A DNA stretch of 14,129 bases, from contig JAZTWH010000043.1 in the NCBI GenBank assembly GCA_045635765.1, positions 1 to 14,129 on the forward strand, in the 5' to 3' direction. Shown in pieces: positions 1-5,359 of this stretch. Below the pieces are notes generated by a model, which searched no databases, was not told the origin of the DNA, and saw only the letters and a program-made list of their open reading frames with translations. The number at the start of each line of letters is the position of its first letter. The first letter of the stretch is position 1. This DNA is from RGIG995 sp045635765 (GTDB lineage: Bacteria; Bacillota; Clostridia; Oscillospirales; UBA644). The translations under genes were made by a program, and so were the position numbers.

Positions 1-1082
1 CGGATATCCTTTTCGGCAATCATTTCTTTATTGTGAAGGGTTGCTTTTTCTACGGTGGATCCTGCCAGCAAAACGGGATCAAAGACCGCCAAGGGCGTCA
101 AAACTCCCGTCCGCCCCACGTTGATCCGAATTTCCCGCAAAACCGTCTCCTTTTCTTCCGGGGGATATTTAAAGGCAATGGCCCATTTGGGGAATTTGGA
201 CGTGGATCCGATCTGTCTTCGCATGGAAAGATCATCTACCTTGATTACCGCCCCGTCAATGTCAAAGGGAAGGGAAGACCGCAATTCCCCCAGAGCTTGG
301 ATCTCTGCCCAAGCCTCGTCAACCGTATCAAAAATCTTGTGCTTCGGGCTGACGGGAAATCCGTATTCCTTCAATGCCTCCAACGTTTCGTTGTGGGAAG
401 AGAACTCCCGCCCGTCGCAGAGCTGCAGATTGAAGACGAAAATACTCAGATTCCGGGAGGCCGTCACCTTGCTGTCCAGCTGCCGCAAGGACCCTGCCGC
501 CGCATTGCGGGGATTGGCAAAAAGGGCTTCCCCCTCTTCCTCCCGCCGTGCGTTCAGGTCCGCAAAGGTCTTTTTCGGCATATAAACTTCCCCCCGGACG
601 ATCAGTCGGCGGGGTGCCTTGGGAATGGACAGGGGTAGGGCCTTGACGGTCTTCAGATTTTCCGTAATATCTTCCCCCGTTGTTCCGTCCCCCCGGGTCG
701 CTCCCCGGACAAAGAATCCGTCTCGATATTCCGCCTGAACCGAAAGACCGTCGATCTTCAGCTCCACTACGTATTTCGCCTCGGGAAACTGCTCCTTGAT
801 CCGCTTGTCAAACTCCCGGATCTCATCCTCGGAAAAGGCATCCTGCAAGCTTTCCATGGGAACCTCGTGGACCACCGACTGAAATTGCTCCAGTACGGCC
901 CCCCCCACCCGAAGATTGGGGGAATCGGAGCGGCGAAATTGGGGAAACTGTTCTTCCAGTTCTTTCAATTGCCGCAACAGCATATCGTATTCATAGTCGC
1001 TGACTTCGGGTGCATCCTCCACGTAATATTTCCGGGAATAATAATTAAGCCGATCGGTCAATTCGTTTATTTTTTGTTCCAT
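1..1082 (-). CDS. ligA: NAD-dependent DNA ligase LigA, N-terminal part (cut by window edge)
   Basis: LigA seals nicks in duplex DNA using NAD+ during replication and repair in the cytoplasm. About 360 N-terminal residues are present, of roughly 660-680 in the family. The start of the protein carries the family's NMN-binding region (YYVEDAPEVSDYEYDML, residues 19-35). The adenylation domain follows, with the catalytic lysine in ELKIDG (K109), then RGDGTTGED, NPRNAAAGSLRQ and the DIDGAVIKVDD stretch. The last visible residues (VGRTGVLTPLAVFDPVLLAGSTV) are the beginning of the OB fold. The zinc finger, HhH and BRCT domains lie beyond position 1. The ATG at 1080-1082 is preceded by GGAGGGG at 1091-1097, 8 nt away. 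The gene is divergent from pckG. Function is secure from the motifs. Nothing in the visible part looks damaged. Confidence 0.97.
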   Translation of the reverse strand, partial: MEQKINELTDRLNYYSRKYYVEDAPEVSDYEYDMLLRQLKELEEQFPQFRRSDSPNLRVGGAVLEQFQSVVHEVPMESLQDAFSEDEIREFDKRIKEQFPEAKYVVELKIDGLSVQAEYRDGFFVRGATRGDGTTGEDITENLKTVKALPLSIPKAPRRLIVRGEVYMPKKTFADLNARREEEGEALFANPRNAAAGSLRQLDSKVTASRNLSIFVFNLQLCDGREFSSHNETLEALKEYGFPVSPKHKIFDTVDEAWAEIQALGELRSSLPFDIDGAVIKVDDLSMRRQIGSTSKFPKWAIAFKYPPEEKETVLREIRINVGRTGVLTPLAVFDPVLLAGSTVEKATLHNKEMIAEKDI

Positions 1083-1123
1083 TGTTCGGTCCCCTCCGCG
1101 AAATTTCCATACGCTTTTTTCTT

Positions 1124-1129
1124 ATTATA
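1124..1129 (-). promoter_or_regulatory. Possible -10 box for ligA
   Basis: On the minus strand a perfect TATAAT lies about 42 nt upstream of the ligA start. No good -35 hexamer is found 16-18 nt further up (the sequence there is A-rich), so this is a weak or activator-assisted promoter at best. It lies in the 211-nt divergent region shared with pckG. Confidence 0.4.
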
Positions 1130-1191
1130 ACCTATTCATGTGTTTTTTGTGTGAAAAAACGGAAATATTTTGTAAATTTTCTCAATATCTC

Positions 1192-1220
1192 TTGAAAATT
1201 TGGAAAAAATGTGATATACT
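1192..1220 (+). promoter_or_regulatory. Sigma-A type promoter of pckG
   Basis: The -35 box TTGAAA (1192-1197) and the -10 box TATACT (1215-1220) are separated by exactly 17 bp. A TG one base before the -10 box (1212-1213) makes it an extended -10. Transcription should start near 1227, giving a leader of about 67 nt before the pckG ATG. No terminator-like hairpin was found in that leader. Confidence 0.8.
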
Positions 1221-1293
1221 GCATTGGAATATTGTAAAAATCCACCCTCCGCAGGTTTTTCAAGCCGCGAAGGGAGAGAGAAAGGTGACTATT

Positions 1294-3066
1294 ATGACCA
1301 ACAACAAAGCGGTCCTCCAATGGATCGACGAAGTAAAGGCCCTGGTCAACCCCGACAGTGTTGTTTGGATTGACGGCAGCAAGGAACAGACTGAAGCCCT
1401 CCGTGCCGAAGCTTGCTCCACCGGCGAGCTGACCAAGTTGGATCAGGAAAAGCTTCCCAACTGCTATTTGCACCGTACCGCCATCAACGACGTTGCCCGC
1501 GTCGAAGGCCGTACTTTTATTTGTACCTCGAAGAAGGAAGATGCCGGTGCTACCAATAACTGGTGTGATCCTCAGGAAATGTACGCAAAGCTCAACGCTC
1601 TGTATAAGGATTCCTACAAGGGCAGAACCATGTACGTCATTCCCTATTCCATGTCCGTGGTCGGTTCTCCCTTCGCCAAGATCGGCATCGAGCTGACCGA
1701 CTCCATTTACGTGGTTTTGAATATGCTCATCATGACCCGTGCAGGGAAGGAAGTCATTGACGCCCTCGGTGATTCCCCCGACTTCATCAAGGGTCTCCAT
1801 GCCCGTAAGGACATTGACGAGGAGAACCGCTATATCGTCCACTTCCCCGAGGACAATACCATCATGTCCGTCAACTCCGGATACGGCGGAAACGTCCTTT
1901 TGGGGAAAAAGTGCTTCGCTCTGCGGATCGCTTCTTACTTGGCTCACAACGAAGGCTGGCTTGCAGAACACATGCTGATTCTCGGAATTGAGAATCCCCA
2001 GGGCGAGATCCGTTATATTTCCGCCGCATTCCCCTCCGCCTGCGGTAAGACCAATCTTGCCATGCTTATTCCTCCCGATCTGTACCGCGAAAAGGGCTAC
2101 AAGGTTTGGTGCGTCGGTGACGATATTGCTTGGCTGCGGGTCGGCCCCGACGGCCGTCTGTGGGCAGTCAACCCCGAAAACGGCTTCTTCGGCGTTGCTC
2201 CCGGCACTAACAAGAAGTCCAACCCCAACGCTCTGGAAACCACCATGCGTGATACCATCTTCACCAACGTGGTTCTCAATAAAGATACCAACACCATTTG
2301 GTGGGAAGGCCTCGATAAAAATCCTCCCAAGAACGCCATCGACTGGAAGGGCAATCCCTGGAACGGCGAAACCTCTTCCGAGAAGGGTGCTCATCCCAAC
2401 TCCCGGTTTACGGCTCTGGCAGAAAACTGCCCCTGCGTCTCCAAGGAATTCAACAATCCCGCAGGTGTCCCCATCGACGCTATCGTATTCGGCGGCCGTC
2501 GTGCCAAGACCGCACCCCTGGTTTATCAGTCCTTTGACTGGAACCACGGCGTCTTCGTCGGCTCTGCCATGGCTTCCGAAACCACCGCTGCCGCTTCCGG
2601 TGCCGTCGGTGTCGTTCGTCGCGATCCTATGGCAATGCTGCCCTTCTGCGGCTACAACATGGGCGACTACTTCGCTCACTGGCTGAATATGGGCACCAAG
2701 ATTCCCAAGGCTCCCAAGATCTTTAACGTCAACTGGTTCCGCACCGATGACGAAGGTCACTTCATTTGGCCCGGCTTTGGCGACAATATGCGTGTTCTTA
2801 TGTGGATCCTCGCTCGTTGCGACGGAACCGTCGATGCCGTGGAAACTCCCATCGGCTATATGCCCAAGGCGGAAGACATCAACATCGAAGGCCTCGATAT
2901 TGATTTGGATACCGTTAAGGGTCTGCTTTCTGTCGATAACGACCTGTGGCTGGAAGATGCCAAGGGCCTGCGGGAATTCTATAATAAGATCGACTCCGTC
3001 GGCAATCGGATGCCCAAAGAACTTTGGAATCAGCTCGACGCCTTCGAAGCCCGTCTTTCTAAGTAA
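1294..3066 (+). CDS. pckG: Phosphoenolpyruvate carboxykinase, GTP-dependent
   Basis: PckG interconverts oxaloacetate plus GTP with phosphoenolpyruvate, CO2 and GDP. In fermenting anaerobes it often runs toward oxaloacetate, which is inference here. The protein is 590 residues, normal for the GTP-type family and unrelated in detail to the ATP-type. Visible landmarks are the ARVEGRTF and YSMSVVGSPFAKIGIELTDS substrate regions, GYGGNVLLGKKCFALRIAS, the kinase-1a loop FPSACGKTNLAM with the reactive cysteine (C250) and K252/T253, GDDIAWLRVGPDGRLWAVNPE, and the nucleotide-pocket stretch FGGRRAKTAPLVYQSFDW. The ATG at 1294 has a modest GAAAGG 8 nt upstream. An in-frame GTG at 1285 (with AGGGAGAG upstream) is an alternative. 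Codon use is strongly biased (for example AAG for lysine), as in highly expressed genes. The gene is monocistronic, between its own promoter and a strong terminator. Confidence 0.97.
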   Translation: MTNNKAVLQWIDEVKALVNPDSVVWIDGSKEQTEALRAEACSTGELTKLDQEKLPNCYLHRTAINDVARVEGRTFICTSKKEDAGATNNWCDPQEMYAKLNALYKDSYKGRTMYVIPYSMSVVGSPFAKIGIELTDSIYVVLNMLIMTRAGKEVIDALGDSPDFIKGLHARKDIDEENRYIVHFPEDNTIMSVNSGYGGNVLLGKKCFALRIASYLAHNEGWLAEHMLILGIENPQGEIRYISAAFPSACGKTNLAMLIPPDLYREKGYKVWCVGDDIAWLRVGPDGRLWAVNPENGFFGVAPGTNKKSNPNALETTMRDTIFTNVVLNKDTNTIWWEGLDKNPPKNAIDWKGNPWNGETSSEKGAHPNSRFTALAENCPCVSKEFNNPAGVPIDAIVFGGRRAKTAPLVYQSFDWNHGVFVGSAMASETTAAASGAVGVVRRDPMAMLPFCGYNMGDYFAHWLNMGTKIPKAPKIFNVNWFRTDDEGHFIWPGFGDNMRVLMWILARCDGTVDAVETPIGYMPKAEDINIEGLDIDLDTVKGLLSVDNDLWLEDAKGLREFYNKIDSVGNRMPKELWNQLDAFEARLSK

Positions 3067-3078
3067 TTATTGCAATAA

Positions 3079-3118
3079 AAATACCGCCTTTCCCACGGGG
3101 AAAGGCGGTATTTCTTAT
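3079..3118. terminator. Bidirectional intrinsic terminator between pckG and galU
   Basis: A perfect 16-bp stem (3079-3094 with 3098-3113) has a 3-nt loop (ACG). The outer A/T pairs and flanking T-rich sequence give a U-rich tail to transcripts on either strand. It starts 12 nt after the pckG stop and ends 9 nt before the galU stop, so it can end both convergent transcripts. Confidence 0.92.
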
Positions 3119-3127
3119 ATGGAAAAA

Positions 3128-4006
3128 TTACAGTGTTTTCGCAAATTCCTTTAAGTATTCCCGGAATTCTTCGCCGATCTCGGGATGCTTTAGGGCCGTT
3201 TCCACCTGGGCTTGCATGACCCCCAGCTTGTTGCCCATATCGTAGCGTCTTCCTTCAAAATCAATGGCCATCATCTTACCGTCGTGGGCCATCAATTTCA
3301 TGGCGTCGGTCAGTTGCAATTCTCCGTTGGGGGCATAGGGCGTCTTGTCCAGATAATCAAAGACCTCGGGCGTAAGCACCAGCCGACCCAAAATCGAGAA
3401 GCAGGAGATGATCTCTTCCTTTTTTGGCTTTTCAATCATATCCCAAACGTCGTAAATTCGATCATCCACCTTTTCTACGTCCAAGGTGCAGTACTTCACC
3501 ACCAGCTCCTCAGGAACCTCCTGAACGCCGACGACGCTCTTTCCGTAAGTTTCGTAAACTTTGTTCAGTTGTCCCACCACGGGCTTCTGATCGTTCATGA
3601 TAACGTCATCCCCGTAGAGGAGGGCAAAGGGTTCGTCTCCTACGAATTTCTTTGCCAGAAGAAGGGCGTGACCCGTTCCGAGCATGTCCTTTTGCCGGGC
3701 ATACACAATGTCTGCCAGCTCTGCAATTTCCCGGACCTGCTTCAGCATCCCGGCCTTTTGGGCACCGCCGGCTCTCAGCCGGTCCTCCAATTCGGGAGAA
3801 TAGTCAAAATGGTCCTCGATCAAAGTTTTTCCCCGGGAGATAACGATCATAATGTCGTCAATGCCAGAAGCCTTGATCTCTTCCACCAAGTACTGCAATG
3901 CCGGTTTGTCTACGATGGGAACCAGTTCCTTGGGTACGGATTTGGTCGCCGGTAACATTCTTGTTCCCAAGCCGGCAGCCAGGATAACAGCCTTTTTGAT
4001 TTTCAT
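3128..4006 (-). CDS. galU: UTP--glucose-1-phosphate uridylyltransferase
   Basis: GalU makes UDP-glucose from UTP and glucose-1-phosphate, supplying cell-surface polysaccharides, glycolipids and galactose metabolism. The 292-residue length is standard. The N-terminus has the nucleotide-binding signature AAGLGTRMLPATKSVPKEL followed by VPIVDKPALQYLVEE (residues 9 to about 43). Further on are RQKDMLGTGHALLLAK, ALLYGDDVI (metal and substrate aspartates), MIEKPKKEE and ILGRLVLTPEVFDYL, all in the expected order. Its ATG (4004-4006) overlaps the queT stop codon in an ATGA arrangement, so translation is probably coupled to queT and no promoter of its own is evident. The gene ends at the bidirectional terminator shared with pckG. 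Function is confident. Queuosine-linked control is inference. Confidence 0.97.
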   Translation of the reverse strand: MKIKKAVILAAGLGTRMLPATKSVPKELVPIVDKPALQYLVEEIKASGIDDIMIVISRGKTLIEDHFDYSPELEDRLRAGGAQKAGMLKQVREIAELADIVYARQKDMLGTGHALLLAKKFVGDEPFALLYGDDVIMNDQKPVVGQLNKVYETYGKSVVGVQEVPEELVVKYCTLDVEKVDDRIYDVWDMIEKPKKEEIISCFSILGRLVLTPEVFDYLDKTPYAPNGELQLTDAMKLMAHDGKMMAIDFEGRRYDMGNKLGVMQAQVETALKHPEIGEEFREYLKEFAKTL

Positions 4007-4506
4007 AATTCAATCCCTCGATTGTTTATTTTTTTATAATGCCGAACCAATAACAACAACGGAAGCCCCAGCCCGTAGCAGCACACAAGCTCGCTCAGTC
4101 CCACCTGTGCGGCCATGAGGGCAAAATAGGAGAGGGTCTTCGTTTCGCTGTATAAGGTCAGCATGATTCCGATCAGAAGTCCATTGGAGATTACCGGCGG
4201 CAGAGGTGCAAGCCACCAAAGATCCTTTTTCCGGCAAAGCTGTGTCCCCAAGCATCCCAACAGCGTCGCCCCCGTTCCCAGTATCAGATCCAGGGGGCCT
4301 ACGGTGCTCATCAAATTGGCTAAAAAGCACCCCACCGTCAGTCCTGCCGTTGCCACGGGAAAGCAATAGGGTAGTACGGACATACATTCCGAAAAACGGA
4401 ATTGAATCGGACCGTATCCGAATTCCCCTAAAACCCAGGTAAAGACAACGTATATTGCGGCGATCAGCCCGCAGAAGGCCACTTGCTTTGTCGAAAACTT
4501 CTTCAT
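4003..4506 (-). CDS. queT: QueT-family queuosine precursor transporter (ECF S-component)
   Basis: This 167-residue, strongly hydrophobic protein has about five membrane segments. The conserved QueT features are a basic N-terminus, the G-Y-G-P-I-Q-F-R-F-S-E stretch leading into M-S-V-L-P-Y (residues 30-47), GCFLANLMS and the following DLILGTGATLLG. QueT proteins are substrate-binding subunits that work with a shared ECF energizing module to import queuosine precursors such as preQ1 or preQ0. No ECF ATPase or T-component gene is in the window, so it would rely on components encoded elsewhere. A preQ1-I riboswitch directly upstream strongly supports the assignment. The ATG at 4504-4506 has GGAG 9 nt upstream, and that GGAG is part of the riboswitch. 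The TGA overlaps the galU ATG. Confidence 0.92.
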   Translation of the reverse strand: MKKFSTKQVAFCGLIAAIYVVFTWVLGEFGYGPIQFRFSECMSVLPYCFPVATAGLTVGCFLANLMSTVGPLDLILGTGATLLGCLGTQLCRKKDLWWLAPLPPVISNGLLIGIMLTLYSETKTLSYFALMAAQVGLSELVCCYGLGLPLLLLVRHYKKINNRGIEL

Positions 4507-4515
4507 TTTTAATTT

Positions 4516-4554
4516 CTCCGTGTTTTGATTAGTGTCAGGGAATTGCGACTGACA
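4516..4554 (-). promoter_or_regulatory. preQ1-I riboswitch, translational type, upstream of queT
   Basis: Read on the minus strand, a 6-bp stem TGTCAG (4554-4549) pairs with CTGACA (4538-4533) around a 10-nt loop TCGCAATTCC. An A-rich tail (CTAATCAAAACAC) then runs into GGAG. This closely matches the minimal preQ1-I aptamer of Thermoanaerobacter tengcongensis as I recall it: the loop begins with the same UCGCA, ends in the cytosine that pairs with preQ1 (here at 4539), and the tail shares CAAAACA followed by GG. The tail GG is also the queT Shine-Dalgarno (4519-4516), 9 nt before the ATG. Ligand-stabilised pseudoknot pairing would therefore hide the ribosome binding site. It should turn queT off when preQ1 is plentiful. 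Confidence 0.88.
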
Positions 4555-4568
4555 TTTTTTTGGAAGTC

Positions 4569-4671
4569 AATTTGGGCAGATTATGGATCTCGCAGCCTCC
4601 GGGAAGGAGACTGTGGATGGTGTCTTTCGACCCGGGAGAAAGGGTTTTTGAGAATCGAAGCTGCCAAAATT
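4569..4671 (-). ncRNA. Unassigned structured RNA region in the queT leader
   Basis: On the minus strand AATTTTGGCAG (4671-4661) can pair with CTGCCCAAATT (4579-4569), giving 10 of 11 pairs with one U-C mismatch. Inside this closing stem, GATTCTC can pair with GAGATC with one bulge, followed by two hairpins: CTTTC/GAAAG (4642-4638 with 4628-4624, 9-nt loop) and AGTCTCC/GGAGGCT (4612-4606 with 4600-4594, 5-nt loop). One pair of the second hairpin is G-U in the minus-strand RNA but would be C-A on the plus strand, which favours the minus orientation. No T-run follows, so it is not a simple terminator. It does not match a riboswitch class I recognise. The fold was paired by eye and has no covariation support. 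Confidence 0.4.
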
Positions 4672-4692
4672 TTTCTTTCCAGGACAAAGTTT

Positions 4693-4721
4693 ACCATATT
4701 TTTATCATTTAATTGTCACAA
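4693..4721 (-). promoter_or_regulatory. Possible promoter for queT-galU
   Basis: On the minus strand TTGTGA (4721-4716) and TATGGT (4698-4693) are 17 bp apart, a moderate match to the sigma-A consensus. Transcription would begin near 4686, just before the structured leader. The -35 box overlaps the right half of a 20-bp palindrome. Alternatively queT-galU is reached by read-through from the radical SAM operon, since no terminator is seen between them. Confidence 0.35.
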
Positions 4722-4732
4722 ATTTATGACAA
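4713..4732. repeat. 20-bp palindrome, candidate operator
   Basis: TTGTCA and TGACAA flank an AAATTT core, each separated by one base. The whole 20-bp site is self-complementary except for one base pair. It is AT-rich, lies 3 bp after the DUF2344 stop codon, has no T-tract that would make it a terminator, and overlaps the possible -35 box of the queT promoter. It therefore looks like a binding site for a dimeric repressor. I cannot name the regulator. Confidence 0.5.
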
Positions 4733-4735
4733 AAT

Positions 4736-5359
4736 TTAGAATCTATTGCCCTTTTTGTCAAAAAATCCCATTCTGCAGGCCGTGTAATAGGTTTCCTCCT
4801 CGGGGGAAAAGGTTTTTACCACCAACAGGGGAGACAAGTTTCTTCGGTTTCCGCAGGGAAGATGCAGATCCAAAAGGACCCCTCCCTCCCCGTCGCTTGC
4901 ATGGCAACCTAAGATTTCTCCCTTCATATCAATGGTCTCAAGGCCCCGTTTGGTCTTTTTTTCCGTGGGAATGGTTTCTGCGGAAAAGAAGGCGTTCCAT
5001 TCTTCGGCGGTTTTCCCTTCAATAAACACCCGGTAATCGGCACTTTCAATGTCGTTAAAGTCGTTGTCCGATTCAAAGACGTCAAGGATCTTTAATCCCC
5101 GGGGCAGGGTGTCATTCAGCCGTTTTTTGATCTCCTCCGGGGGAAGGTCTTCCGTCAGCTTGATCTCAAAATATTCCCGTGTCCCTTCGATGCCCAAGGC
5201 TAAGGGAGCGGCAAAAACCAGATAAGGATGTGGATTGAATCCCTCCGTGTATTTTACGGGAATCTCCGCCCGGGACAGGGCACGGGTCATGCACCGCATC
5301 AGATCAAGATGGGACATGTAGATTGCCGTCGATTTTTTTTCAAATGCCATCCGGATCAC
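4736..5359 (-). CDS. Radical SAM-associated DUF2344 protein (TIGR03936 family)
   Basis: The protein is about 207 residues, typical for this family of unknown function that almost always follows a TIGR03960 radical SAM gene. Visible family features are the N-terminal IRMAFEKKSTAIYMSHLDL run and the conserved RALSRAEIPVKYTEGFNPHP, then FAAPLALGIEGTREYFEI. The C-terminal half is more variable. The chosen start is the GTG at 5357-5359, because GGAGGTG (5372-5366) sits 6 nt before it and the homologous N-terminus begins with a basic beta strand. A GTG at 5368 would overlap that ribosome binding site, and an ATG at 5350 would lie 15 nt away. The gene overlaps the end of the TIGR03960 gene by 20 nt, suggesting coupling. 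A role in RNA or ribosome metabolism has been suggested from family neighbourhoods but is unproven. Confidence 0.9.
   Translation of the reverse strand: MIRMAFEKKSTAIYMSHLDLMRCMTRALSRAEIPVKYTEGFNPHPYLVFAAPLALGIEGTREYFEIKLTEDLPPEEIKKRLNDTLPRGLKILDVFESDNDFNDIESADYRVFIEGKTAEEWNAFFSAETIPTEKKTKRGLETIDMKGEILGCHASDGEGGVLLDLHLPCGNRRNLSPLLVVKTFSPEEETYYTACRMGFFDKKGNRF

Noticed and set aside
1138..1293. Upstream extension of pckG to an ATG at 1138
   Set aside because: It would run through the promoter at 1192-1220 and adds 52 residues absent from the family.
1132..2760. 542-codon open frame antisense to pckG
   Set aside because: It is the mirror of a strongly codon-biased gene. Its translation is Gly/Val rich with no family features, whereas the plus strand encodes complete PckG.
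4569..4671. tRNA gene, T-box or cyclic-di-GMP riboswitch in the queT leader
   Set aside because: A TTCGATT and a CCTCCGG resemble pieces of these RNAs, but there is no acceptor stem, T-box consensus or c-di-GMP core on either strand.
4713..4732. Palindrome read as a terminator of the DUF2344 gene
   Set aside because: The arms are AT-rich and no T-run follows on the minus strand, so an operator is the better reading.
4525..5025. 166-codon plus-strand frame across the queT leader and DUF2344 end
   Set aside because: No Shine-Dalgarno or recognisable protein. It crosses the riboswitch, and most of it is antisense to a clear gene.
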